From Ziziphus jujuba (Eukaryota > Streptophyta > Magnoliopsida > Rosales > Rhamnaceae): a stretch of DNA of 64,000 nucleotides. The notes beneath the pieces are model-generated. The model had not been told where the DNA came from. It saw only the letters and a program-made list of their open reading frames with translations, and did not search any database. Location: positions 8,556,001 to 8,620,000 of the forward strand of contig NC_083382.1 of assembly GCF_031755915.1 (NCBI RefSeq), written 5' to 3'. The translations under genes were made by a program, and so were the position numbers. This document shows, piece after piece, positions 1-13,629 of the stretch; within the stretch, counting starts at the first letter, position 1, and every line of letters starts with the position of its first letter.

Positions 1-2081
1 ACATATAAGGGGGAATATTGATATAATTTAAATATCTATATAATATATAAAAGTAAAATAGTCAATGCCACATACCGTATTCATATTCTTCCAATTTTCC
101 CTCAAAGCCATTAATAAATAAAAAAAAATTATCTTTCCTTCCTTTGATTATTTAAGATCCTATCAAAATATTAATAAATATCAAATGGAACAACTATTTA
201 AAAGTATGAGATTTTTAACCTTTAATTGGTTGTGTTCGAAAATATATATTTTTATTATTATAATATTATATGATTGATTAAAAGAGTATGAAATTTTTTA
301 CTTTTATGGATATATCCTAAAATATATAAAATCTATTATTATAAAATAATAATAAATATTTATTATATTTATTATTAATAAATAACTATATATTTATTGT
401 TATAATATTATATATGATATAAATTTTATTTGCAGATATATGGTTCTTTAATCAAACATATTTTAAATATTTTTACATATACAAATGTGATTATAAGATT
501 ACATATTATATATATATATATATTCTACTTTTATATATTATATAAATTGTTGGTAATAATATATATTATATATTGAAAATTTTGCTATAATGAATATTGA
601 CATGCATATTAACTGTAAGTCATAATCAAATTATATGTAATACTAAAATAAAATATATACAACAATTTATAAATTATATATAATTTGATGTTGATCTGTA
701 TCATAATGTACGAGTTGACACATATGGTAGTGAAACTGTATATATTCACGTCTTTTTAAATTCAGATTATTGTTAATTAAGTTATAATAATCATAATAAT
801 AATACTAACAATAATAATAAATATAATTAAATTATATTATAAGGTTTTACTATAGGGAAATAAATTATTTGCAGAGAATCAAATAATACATTTGAATTTG
901 AATTAAATTATATAAACATATTTGAATTTGAATTTTATAGATGGAAAAAAATAAATAGGTAAATATTTTTTAATTTGAATTCCATAAATAAATTACCTTA
1001 TAAGAAAAAAATATATTTATAAGATAAATAATAATAATAAAAATTAAATAATATTATAAGAATTTAATATAGAAAAATTAATTATTTGTTAGGAATGAAT
1101 TTGAATTTGAATTTCATAGATAAAAAATATTATAGAAATATATTTGAATTTGAATTCTATAGATGGAAAAAATTAAATAGGTATGAAAATGGTACGTGTA
1201 TGAGAAAAATTAGATAGATAAACATTTTTAAATTTAAATTTTAAAATTGAATAGTATTATATATGGAGGCCAAACTTTTAGTTCTTGACAAACTTTTATG
1301 ATATACATCGAAAAAAAATTAATATCGAAAGGTACTTAATAACAGTAAAACTTTTAAATAAGTTTTCAAATATGGCTGAACGGATTGATTTTATTAACCA
1401 AATCAATGCTAACAAGATGTAGTGAATGATCAAAGTTCGAGTCCTAAGACTTTGGAAGATCTCAAGCTTTGATGATAAATAAGAAATCAATAATGTTAAA
1501 ATGGTTTTAATAGAAGAATAGTTTTTTTTTTTTTGGTTACATATTATTATTTATTTTAGTATATTTAATTTCTATTTATTCTTAATTTGTTGTTTTAGAT
1601 TATTTTAAATTATTTTTTATAGCAAATAATACATATAATATAATTTAAAGTTTTGTATGCAAACGCACATGTAATGTATAATAACATCAAAACTTAAATA
1701 TTATTATTTAATTATTATTTAAGATATTATATATATTATTTATGTTATATATAAAAGTAACATAGTTAATAAAAAAAATTTTCACGTCATCATTAGATTT
1801 GAATATAATTAATTATTAATTATTAATTATTATAGATTATTTTTCAAATCATCTATTATAATCACACGTACCGTGTATCGTACGGAGATTAATGCTAGTA
1901 GATATTAAACTTGCTGATAATTGTGATTTAGAATCGACTAAAATATATATAAGATTTGTACTTGATTCTTAATAAAATAAGAAATAATAATAATTGCAAG
2001 GTACAATATTTACATAACGAAATGGTGTTTATTTCATCTGTAATATTTGTATTAATTACTCACAACGTCATATGACCAGCC
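1..2081. other. AT-rich intergenic sequence
   Basis: Very AT-rich with no credible coding frame. Two stretches (about 890-960 and 1090-1170) share a GAATTTGAATTTGAATTT-type motif followed by a TATAGATGGAAAAAA-like tail, so a local imperfect duplication is present. Nothing here resembles the missing downstream exons of the WAK stub that starts at 2082. Confidence 0.7.
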
Positions 2082-2372
2082 TTAGTAGTCTTCCAATGAA
2101 ATTTTAAGGACTTGGAGATTGGTGCTTTTAAGGTAAGGTGTGCGAGGGAAGGTAGAGGTGTTGCACACTATTTCGAACCATTCATCAACATAACAGTCTC
2201 TGGATCCAATTCTGAACGGAAATGGTATTCTTACGTTTCCGCATTCCGTTTCGCAACCAGGCTTGCCTATGCTTACTGCTACTACTGATGATACCGTAAC
2301 AATATCAATGATCAGCCATGACAATCCAATCACTTGAACAAGCACCAGTACAAGCCTTTTGATCCCGGCCAT
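2082..2372 (-). pseudogene. WAK-like exon 1 stub (psiWAK-A)
   Basis: The minus-strand frame opens with Met and a hydrophobic signal-like segment, then the start of the galacturonan-binding WAK domain: KPGCETECGNVRIPFPF, then CYVDEWFEIVC. These match the N-termini of the intact WAKL genes at 41266, 54248 and 61499. After about 97 residues the homology ends at a stop. The conserved middle of exon 1, the EGF exon and the kinase are absent between here and the left edge. It is either a truncated gene copy or the end of a copy whose remainder was deleted. Too short to encode a receptor. Confidence 0.85.
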
Positions 2373-3274
2373 TTATTTTCTTTGTTGGCTTTCTCTGTCT
2401 CCTTCTGATCGATTAAATTGGATTGGCGTTTTTGTTTATATGTAGTATATTCTACTTCTATAGACCAAACCAGAAAAATTACAATATGTTTGGAATACTC
2501 ATATGGAATATAGGAAGGAAAGGAAAGGAAATTAACTAGAGGATTTGATTCTTTATTTGGATGGTTAAAATAAGTATTCAAAGTAAAGGAAAAAGGATGA
2601 GGAAATGAATTGATTTTCCAACGATCGCGTTTCAAAATTTCCTATGTTACCCTTTCAAATGAAAAGGGCAAAAAAAAGGGACAATTAAGAGAAAGTAAAG
2701 TTGCATTTGGCCAAAAAAAGAAAATCTTTAAAACAAAGAAAAAAAAAAAACGAAACAAAACGAAACAAAACGAAAGAAGAAGAAGAAGAAGAAAGTGACC
2801 TTTGCTATTTTTGTTGCATTTATCAATGCAATTAGTTAAATTTTTTAGAGATTTTGAAATTATTAAGGCTACACATATTGGTTTTTTATTTGTTATTTGT
2901 TATTTTATTTTATTTTTTTACTATAAATGTTAGCTAGATATCTATAAAAGCTACAAATTTAAAGGATTAAAAAAAAAAAAAAAGTGACCAAAAAACAAAA
3001 TACACCAAATCAAACACATCAGCCGTTCTCTCTTGAAGGAAGAAAGTCGTTTTAATAATTTAGCAAGGACGGTTCTGAGATAGACGATAAGGACATGACC
3101 AATCTATTAGCCATTGAAAAGAGTGCTCCATTGAAAAGAGCAGGCATGAAACAAATTCGGTCTGTTAGCCATTGAAAAGAGTGGGTATAATGATTTCCCC
3201 TGTGCAAGTAGGAAACTTTGTCTTCACGAAGTTTTGTGAAAAAGGCATGATTCACCAACTTTAAACCTAGTTTT

Positions 3275-3315
<41 letters not shown>

Positions 3316-4559
3316 TGGATTGAGACCAGGTCTTTATCTTGGGTTTCTTATAAAACAGTAATACCAAGTGATTTCCTAGAACTATTTATTTTTGTAAATA
3401 TGCTCATGTAAAAGAGTAATATAATCTAGTCAAATATTACAACGGAAGCACATCTGAAAACAGAGTCCTTGAAGGTAAAACCCTTTTGTAATTTCTTTGA
3501 AATTCAATTCCACCCGAATCTCTATTCGTGTTGGCTGCAAATTAATTTCAAAATTGTAAATAAAAAAAATTTGCATGCCTATAGGACCATATATATATAT
3601 ATATATATCAATAACAAATTTTATGATTTATTCTGATCAAGTGAGGAAATAGCACTCTAATTCTTTTTTTTTTTTTTTTGGTTTTTGTTTTTGTTTTGTT
3701 AATACACTAATTCATTAGTAATGTTAGAGATAATGAACTGTTGGTCCACGTCAACTAAAAACTTCTTCCTTTTTTTTGTTTTTGTTTTTTTGTTTTTTTT
3801 TGTTTGTTTTTTGTGTGTGCGTGTGTGTGTTACTACTCTAATTCACTAGTGATGTTAGAGACAATGAACTGCTGGTCCATGTCAGCTAAAAACCTTTTGG
3901 CTTTTTAGCTTGCCTTGTCAGCATTCAGTTAAACTTCCCCTATCATTGTCAGTTTCTTTGGTTTCAGCTTTGTTAAAATGGTTGTAAGTTACGTAACTCT
4001 CAGATTCTCTTTTTTGTAAATCAGTGATTCTTTCCTCTTCCATATAAGCTAAGAGCTAAGCTCTTCGCCGATTTCAATTTATTCAAGAACATATATCAGT
4101 TGCCTTGTTGATTGCTGTCAATTGAATTGACAACTAGGGATCTCTTTAAGAGTTTGAATTGGTGCTAAATTTAACAAAGAGGAAAGAATTAAATAGACGT
4201 GTCAAACAACCCAAACAACAATCCAACACACATGTAAATGAAATTGCCGACACCAAGGATTGAACACAAAATTACCAAGGCTTTGATAACTATGTTAAAT
4301 CACTTTTTATTTCAAAAACTATAGATGATAGGAAACCGTCCAACAGCATATATCAAGTTTATTTTTTAATACCTTAATAATACATGCATGTCTATTGATA
4401 GGCTTATGCCTTGTGCTAGAAATAGATGCCAAACACTAGTTACCCTTTTGTAACTCTATACTAAAGCAACCATATTAAAAATGATACAAAAGAGAATGAA
4501 ATGAAGATTTATCCTAATTTTGGGAAATATTTTGCTCCTAATAATAGTTTTGGGTAATG
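2373..4559. other. intergenic sequence with simple repeats
   Basis: No gene is supported. There are purine runs and a GAA tract near 2775-2797, a TTA microsatellite near 3277-3312, long T/G-rich tracts at 3664-3830 and a pair of direct repeats at 3701-3768 and 3830-3897. The stretch around 3061-3250 repeats an AGCCATTGAAAAGAGTG motif but gives no recognisable protein. Confidence 0.6.
3701..3897. repeat. direct repeat pair around a T/G-rich tract
   Basis: Segments 3701-3768 and 3830-3897 are near-identical; both contain AATGAACTG followed by TGGTCCA. They are separated by a T-rich spacer, and the spacing is about 130 bp. Function unknown; probably a local duplication mediated by the poly-T tracts. 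Confidence 0.7.
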
Positions 4560-5339
4560 CATCAATGGATGAAGAAGTACTATCACTATTTGGGTTTGAA
4601 CCAATCGATGTGGAAACATTAATCCAGGGCTATGTTATTTCAGTCCTCACATATTCAACTTCGATTCTCTGTTCATTGGAACAAGTTTTGATTAATATTT
4701 TTCAATGGCCTCCAATTCTGTTCCAACTTGTTTCACTGTAGGTCGATAACTTCCATTCAAATTCAAGAATAGTTTTGCAAGAAATCGACTATATTTATCA
4801 AACTGACTGTATTAAAAAAATGGTTATCATCCATGCACATTATAAAATAAGTTGCTAGACTTCTTCCTTCTAACCTAGCTTTTTAAACAGATTGGCTTCT
4901 GTACAGTCAAGAGCTCAACAGTGGCCATACCAAAGCGGTAAACGTCACTTTTCGCTGTAAATTGGCACCCTAGAAATACTTAGGGTCCAAGTATCCAAAT
5001 GTACCATGCAACCATTGTAGTACCATGTGTTTGGTCAATGACTACTAATTTTGAAGTTCCAAAATCTGCTACTTTTGCTCACAACTTCTCGTCTGAGAAT
5101 ATGTTTGATGATTTAATATCTCGGTGGTAAATAGCAAAGGAAGCTGCTGACTGTAAGTAGGACATATTTCGCTCCTGCAATTTTTGGTGCAATGCGTAAG
5201 TGCATTTTCCATGTAAATAAAATTCCTCATTTTGGTTGTGAATATGCACAGGAAAGTGTACTATTGGGTATAAATAGCATCCTAGCAGTTTAACGATATT
5301 CCTGTGGTTAATTCGGGAAAGAATGATAACCTTATTAAT
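4560..5339 (-). pseudogene. WAK-like kinase, C-terminal part (psiWAK-B, split by Copia-1)
   Basis: Read on the minus strand, this stretch aligns colinearly with the kinase exon of the intact neighbours. It covers the subdomain with HRNIVKLLGC-like residues, the VYEF hinge, an activation-loop region with FGTSK-like residues, the DPKYF-like APE region and, around 4690-4790, the conserved C-terminal lobe. Many stops and indels destroy the frame, and the catalytic HRD region is degenerate. Homology stops at 5339, exactly where the LTR of Copia-1 begins. It resumes at 26084 with the next upstream kinase residues, so the two parts were one exon before a 20.7-kb insertion. Family role (known): cell-wall pectin receptor kinase; this copy is non-functional. 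Confidence 0.85.
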
Positions 5340-8300
5340 ATAGGAATTTTGTGAATAGAATTATAAAAATTATTTATTTAGTTTCCATAATACTTAAAAT
5401 ACTAGAATTTTACTTTAAAATAAATAAATAAAATAATAAAAAACAGTGTTCTAGTGAAAGAATACGACTTTAGAATGGAAATGTATCTGTTATTGGAAAC
5501 CAAACAACTTTAAAGCTTGTATATTCTGAAGCATTGAGTTTCTTCATATAGGTGCAATCTTTCCTATAGTAACAATTTTTTCTACCACTGAAACAGAAGA
5601 ACAGAAAGAAATTTCTGTTATTTTAGTTTCATCATTCATTCATATTAAAAATAGAGAGAGAGTGAAACACAAAAATTGTTCGTTGGTTCTAGGAATTTGG
5701 AATGTTATTATTCTCAGAAAGTAACCATTGTATCCTGGAAGATATTCGCCATCTATTAACCCATTGAGCACCAGTACAGGACGAAAATTGTCTTAAGGCC
5801 AAAGAATCAAATTCTTGCCTTCACTAAAATTTAATATGTAACACCCCGTCCCAAATCGCACCGGAATCCGTGCACGATCGAGGTTGACCGTTAACCGAGC
5901 GGGTCAAAAGTTGATTTTTTGTTCCAGTTGGAATTTCGAGTTGACCAGGGTACCGTGGCGAAGTGCGTGATGTCTCGAGTTCGTAGACTAGTAGCACGTC
6001 GAAAACGGAGCTACGGTTTGAAAGTTATGGGCAAAACAAGTTGAAGTGCAAACAGTCCAAAAGGTGCCGGGAGTTGACTTTTTCTTGTGGTGTAATTTTG
6101 TTTTGACTCTTGTATGGTTGTAAAGTACTCGTCGATACGAGTTCATAGACTAGCGGCACGCTTGAATCGGACGTTTGGTTAAAAAGTTATGGACGTTTGA
6201 AATTCACCGGATACCGTAATATTTTATTATATCTGGCTTAAGTGCACAGTGGTGCCACGTGTCAGCACCTGATTGGTCCACGTGGAATGAACAGTGTCAC
6301 ACGGTGGCTTTTATTTGACAAAAATCTCGGGGAGGAGAGAGAAAGAGAGAGAGAGTCCGACCGGCCACCGGAGTTTTTCAAACTTTCCGGCCGATTCACT
6401 GTACACGCATCGGCCAGAAAGAAGCCCCTCCCCATTTCCGGCAAAACCCCAAAATTTCACGACCATTGGCCGCCGAACGCGCCCGGATCGAGGCGGCGAA
6501 GATCGTCGGCGATTTTTCCCTCCACTGCCGATTGACCCATTTCCGGCCACACGCGCCAGCCAGCCCTCACCACCTCCTCAAGTCCGGCCGACCCACCAAA
6601 TTTCACGGCCACCGGACCTCCCGGAGCGTTTTCCGGCGAGGGGCCGGAAATCTTCAAACCGCGATTTCTCCGCCGGCCAGCCTCCGTTTGCCTCACCGCC
6701 GGTCCCATTGGATTCCTCTCCCCTCGATCTACAAATCTGCAAAAAATCTCAGTCAACGGCCACCACACGCGCAGCCGCCGGCGACGGTTGCCGGTGACCG
6801 CGGCGGCTCGCCGGAAGTTACTGTTCCGGCGAGTACCCAGTCTCCCGGCTGGCTCCTGTCCACTGTGTTCGATCTCCTGAACTCGAATCCGGCATTCGTT
6901 TCCGCCAATTCACGGCGGTTTGGGAGAATTACGGAGTCGAAACCTGAAAGCTTTCCGGCGAGATTCCGACCCCGTCGGGTCCGATCACCGGAAAGTAAGA
7001 CCGAATCAGTGATCCTCATCACTCGAGCTTCGATTCGGTATATAACTCGTAACTTTTAGATATCATTTGGTGTTCGCTCCACGGGTACCCGTTTGGGAAT
7101 TACCCGAATAAAATATTAATATATTTGGTTGGTACACTGTGGTTGTTTTAGGTGCGCGTACGAGTAGTGGAGTTGATCCTGCAGAGGATTTTAGCTGATT
7201 TACGCGCTTAAGGTGAGTGACCCACCTTCAAAAAATATTTTGGGCAATTAATTATGTTTAATTGGTATTTAAATTATGCTCATGTGGTGCGATTTAATTA
7301 TGAATTTTATTGTGGTTTAATTTATTTATTATGCATGAGCAAAGTGTATTTCGGTAATATTCGTACGTGGTTTAAGTATTATTTTCGGGCATAATTAGGT
7401 TAAATATTTTATGAAAATATTTGTTTAAATTTTATAAATTATGCCCACGGTATTTTTATTGTTGAACCTCGTGTTACGAGAAAATTATGGTTTATTGTTA
7501 TCGATATTTCCTTACCGTTTGTTAAGTAAAAATATGTGAGATGGTTGTTTGTGAAAATTTGGTATATTTTCCATGGTAAATTTTGGAAAACGGTACAGTT
7601 GCATTCATACAGTATTGGTGTTCTGGTATAAGTTTATGTGGTTCAGCGCGTAAGTATTATTATTTCACTCGTGAGTTGCCATTGGACCGTGGGCAGGCAA
7701 GTTTGTTTTTGGCCACAGCCGCCCCCCTCCTTGGCCGGGATGATGGTTTCAGCAGCGGTACTGTCGGGACGTCGAAGTGCCGTTTGCAAGTTTCTCTCTT
7801 TAATCTCCCCGCCAGTCGGTGCTCAGGATGCTGGGTATCGGAGGGCATCACTGGTATATGGTGTGGTGCGTCAAGTGTAATTGTCAAGTGTAGTTTTCAA
7901 ATAAAGTTTCAAACCCCAAAGGTGTTCAAAAATTATTTATTATAATTTATTACATTTTAATTATATTGGGGTATGTATTTATTTATTTATTGTTTATCAA
8001 ATGGTTTAATCCCTTGGTTTTCGGGAAGTATGTACATTGGGTTTTGTGAAATTGATTTAAAAAGGGAACATTTCAAACGGAGTGATTGGTGAGAGTTTTG
8101 AGGGAAATTATTATTTCCAATAGTTATTATTAATTATTTACTTATTGTTGGTATTTATTCAATTCCCTTAATTGTTATTATTATTATTATTATCATTAAA
8201 AGTGTCTAGTAGTTAGGGTCACTCATTGAGATGATTAGCATCTCACGTTTTTAAGTTCCGTTCCCTTAGGTGCAAGTGGTGGTAGACATTCTTCCGGAGC

Positions 8301-8766
8301 GAACCAATTTTTCCGCTGCTATCATGTTTCGAGAAGTACCTTTGTACTCTTTCATTTCAGTGTATTATTTCTTTCATCCTTGTTGTATTTCTATTGATTA
8401 GCACTTCTTAAAGCTCTGTATACTATTGGGACACTTATGTTTTATTTATGCACTGGACTGTTGTTATTGTTGAGAAGTGCTGAAATTTGTGGAACAATTT
8501 GTAGTTTGCGGGAGGAATAAGGGGATGAGTATAGAAGTGTGTTTTCAGTGTAGGTAATTTGTGGTAAGTCCATCCCTTAGGGGAGGTTCTGCCGGATTTT
8601 CCATTGGAGGGTCCGGTAGGGTTTCCCTGGGATCAGAGCTTGTCTAGGGTTCCGGGGAGGAATTCTGGATGGGTCCTAACACAATAGGTTTTTCTATCAT
8701 ATTTTTCTCATGTGTGTGCATTTGATGTTAATATATTTAGCAGTAGAAACCATATTTTGGATAACA
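5340..8766 (+). repeat. Copia-1 5' LTR, interrupted by a solo LTR
   Basis: Segments 5340-5836 and 8687-8766 are colinear with the 3' LTR at 25500-26083, sharing TAGGAATTTTGTGAATAG at the start and ACCATATTTTGGATAA at the end. The break coincides with a TGTAACACC...TCCTAACA insertion. Without the insertion and its duplicated 5 bp, this LTR is about 577 bp. Confidence 0.85.
5837..8681 (+). mobile_element. solo LTR, 2.8 kb (TGTAACACCCC family)
   Basis: It begins TGTAACACCCCGTCCC and ends GGGTCCTAACA, so it has TG...CA ends. Flanks TAATA (5832-5836) and CAATA (8682-8686) look like a 5-bp target duplication with one change, and the uninterrupted target is visible in the 3' LTR of Copia-1. There is no gag-pol, so it is most simply a solo LTR of a large LTR retrotransposon (gypsy-like, inference). 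A GC-rich, GA-repeat-containing island (about 6240-7060) gives overlapping open frames in several phases, none resembling a protein. A second copy in reverse orientation lies at 20105-24247. Confidence 0.75.
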
Positions 8767-10285
<1,519 letters not shown>

Positions 10286-12489
10286 TGGCAAATACAAGTC
10301 AAAATTTGATTCCTGCTCATGTGAATCATGTAGAGAAGCTCGAAAAATTCAATGATGGAGATTTTAAAAGATGGAAACAAAAAATGCTCTTTTATCTCAC
10401 AACTTGGAATTTGGCAAAATTTTTGAATGAGAAGGCTTCTATCCTTAATGAGAATGAAACAGATAGGATAACTGTAGCAGCCATGGATGCATGGAAATAT
10501 GGAGATTTTCTATGCGAGAACTACATCCACAATGGTTTGGACAACACACTATATAATGTGTATAGTCCAACTGAGACTTCCAAAGAACTTTGGGAATGCT
10601 TGGATAAGAATTATAAAATTAAGAATGCTGGCATGAAGAAATGTGTGGTTAGAAGGTTTTTAGATTTCAAAATGGTGGATTCTAAAATTGTTATGAACTA
10701 AGCACAAGAACTCCAATTGATTCTTCATGAAGTACATGCTGAAAAGATGACTTTGAGTGAATCTTTTCAAGTTGCTGTTGTTATAGAAAAGTTGCCACCT
10801 TCTTGGAAAGATTTCAAGAACTATTTGAAGCATAAACATAAGGAAATGAGTCTTGAAGATCTAATTGTTCGTCTTAGAATCGATGAAGACAATTGAAGCT
10901 CTAAAAAGAAGATTAAAACTCATTATCTAGAAGCCAAAGCCAATGTGATTGAAAATGGACAGAAAAATGGGAAAAAGAGAAAGTATTCTGGGCAAAATAA
11001 TAGCTAAGGGAATGCAAAGAATATCAAAGGGAAATGCTTTGTGTGCAACAAGCAAAGACATCACGCAAATGATGTAGAAATCAAAAAGCACAAAGTAACT
11101 ACAAAAAAAAAAAAAAACAAATCTCAAGCACACATGACAGAGGAAGATAAATTGTCAATTGACATAGAGAAAGGAACCTTACCGCTATGATTTCTAAAGT
11201 AAATTTGGTTTGTAATAACAAAGAGTGGTGGCAGACATAGGTGCTACTAGACACATATGTTCTAATAGGAACATGTTTACTATTTATCATGGAGTGGACA
11301 CAAGAGAACATCTTTATATGGGAAATTCCTCAACATCTAAGGTTGAAGGCCAAGGAAAAATAGTTTTGAAAATGACATTAGGCAAGGAACTTACTCTTAA
11401 CAATGTTCTTCATATACATGATATAAGAAAGATGTTTTTACTCTTAACTCTTAATGTTCTTCATGTACCTGAAAATGACATCAGGCAAGGAACTTGCTCT
11501 TAACTCTTAACAATGTTCTGGATCTTTACTGTGGATTTAAGTTGGTCTTTGTGGCTGATAAATTTGTACTCATTAAAAATGGGATGTATGTGGAAAAGGG
11601 GTATTTGACTGATAGTCTATTTAAAATGAATGTAATGACTATTGTACCTCCTATTAATAATAATAAAGTTAAATCTTCTACTTATATTGTGGAGTCATTT
11701 AATCTATGGCATGATAGGTTGGGACATGTAAATTATAATGAACTACGCAAATTAATGAACATGGACTTATTACCTAAATTAGAGATTGACTCTAATCATA
11801 AATGTGAAACATGTATAGAAGCTAAATTAACTAGAACCCCGTTTCAAAATGTGCAAAGGAGTACAGATTCTCTAGAATTAATCTATACTAATACATGTGA
11901 TTTAAAATATATACAAATTAGAGGTGAAAGAGGTGGAAAAAAGTATTTTATTACTTTTATAGATGATTGTACAAGATATTGTTATGTTTATTTATTGCGA
12001 AGCAAAGATAAAGCAATTGAAATGTTTAAACATTATTTAAATGAGGTAGAAAACCAACTAAGCAAGCAAATAAAAACTTTGAGGAGTGATATAAGAGGTG
12101 AGTATGAATCACCTTTTGAGGAATTCTATTTCGAATTCTATTTAGAACATGGTATTATACACCAAACAACTGCTCCTTATTCACCACAACAAAATGGTGT
12201 ACCTGAATGCAAAAATCGTACTTTAAAAGAAATGTTGAATTCCTTATTGCTTATGTCTGGTTTACCACAAAATTTATGGAGAGAAGCTTTATTGACTTCT
12301 AATCAAATTCTAAATAAGTTAGCTCATAAGAAATTAGATAAAACACTATATAAGTTATGGAAAGGTCGAAAACCTACATATAAGAACATGAAAATGTAGG
12401 GATGTCTTGCTAAAGTTGCAATACATTTTCCTAAAAAGGTCAAAATAGGACCTAAAACTATTGATTGTGTATTGATTGGGTATGTAGAA
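10286..12489 (+). pseudogene. Copia-1 gag, protease and integrase remnants
   Basis: Gag starts at the ATG near 10286 (MANTSQN). It shows the Copia capsid pattern, with FNDGDFKRWKQKM then LWECLDKNYK. It is stopped by TAA at about 10699 and again near 10896. A zinc-knuckle remnant (CFVCNKQRHH) lies near 11035, with its last Cys lost. A protease-like segment ADIGATRHICSN lies near 11229. Integrase (11494-12399) keeps the WHDRLGHV zinc-binding start, CETC, FIDDCTRY, LRSDIRGEY and a final Glu in NGVPECKNRTL, but the first catalytic Asp position reads YTNTCDL. The frame is interrupted after IGYVE at 12489 by the TRIM and resumes at 19078. An internal duplication near 11368-11520 adds disruption. 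Confidence 0.85.
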
Positions 12490-12499
12490 TGTAATGACA

Positions 12500-13629
12500 T
12501 GATACGAACCTAGGACGACCTGCTCCTAAACCCGTATTATATTAGCTCGGATTTAATTATGTTCAAGTTCTAATGGTCACTTTGACCCCTAACCAACCTG
12601 TGATTGGAAACCTTGGTATATAATGAAGAAGCCACAATAGGTGATGGAAGGCCTATTGATAAGTCAAAACTAAAACACTCATTCACTAATGGTGTTTTAG
12701 GTGTTCAAAAGAACAAAGAGAATTCAATCTCACAAATAAATTTCTGTATAAAAATCAAGCTTCATTCTTATTGAAAAATAAGCCTTTAAATAGGCTACAA
12801 AGCCATGAAATAAAACCCTAAAACAAAGGGAAAACCGGCCATACAAAGTAGTTTCCTATGGTGGCCGAAATTCTCACTCCTTTCCTAATCTAATTTGGAT
12901 TAATTAATTCCTTTATTTTGAATTAGAAATTAATTAATTTACAATGAAAATGATAAAATAATAAATTTCCTAAACTTATTGTTCTAGAAAATAAATAAAT
13001 AAAAACTAAAAAGTAATGGTAATTTCCTAAAACAAAAAGTAGAATCAAATTAGGAAACTACAAAACTAGCTTTTTGACTAAGTTGACTTTGACCAATCTT
13101 TGACCAAATTGAGCTCCAAATCAGATTCAATATGCTTTGTAGGATGCCAAATAAGCTGAATATGAAGTCCCACACGTTTCCCATGCTTGGAAGAGGAAGA
13201 AAAAACCAACTCAGTAAAATACAGTAAAGCCAGCACAAAATACAGTAAAAAACATGCCAAATTTTAAGCCGTCTGCACAACCCCTTTTTGAATGCCTTTG
13301 AAGCTGACTTGAATTGATTCCATATCCTCTTAGACATATTTATTGAATCCATAAAGAGCTGGAACCATTTCATGCTGCCCGTTGTCCATATTTGCACCAA
13401 AACTGCTACCCGGGTCCGTATCGGCTTCCACCACTTGGATGCTTAGAATAGGCTTTGTATCTTCAAGTATGGACAAGCTCTGTTGAGATTGATTACCCCC
13501 TGTATAAATGCTCCGAGGTTGTCCTTAAATCTCTTAATTTGAGCTCTTGTGATTGGCCTAGTCTTCATTCGTGTCGGGTTAGCACCCCAGCGGGTTATTG
13601 GTTGAGCAGGCTCGGGCAGAATCGCATCA
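12500..13629 (-). repeat. gypsy derivative 3' LTR
   Basis: Direct copy of 17278-18409. It starts TGATACGAACC and ends GAATCGCATCA in plus orientation. The long frame ending at 13443 runs about 187 bp into this LTR, so the end of the polyprotein is LTR-encoded. Confidence 0.92.

Noticed and set aside
6294..7059. Long overlapping open frames on both strands in the GC-rich stretch
   Set aside because: Low-complexity Pro/Arg/Ser translations in several frames with no domain; they lie inside a solo LTR and are not kept in the second copy.
7583..7945. 120-residue open frame in the same LTR
   Set aside because: No family resemblance and inside a repeat; the second copy does not keep the frame.
12485..12499. 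TGACA taken as the only target duplication for one insertion
   Set aside because: Two events are needed: TAGAA fits the TRIM and TGACA fits the gypsy element inside it; a single insertion would leave the TRIM ends unexplained.
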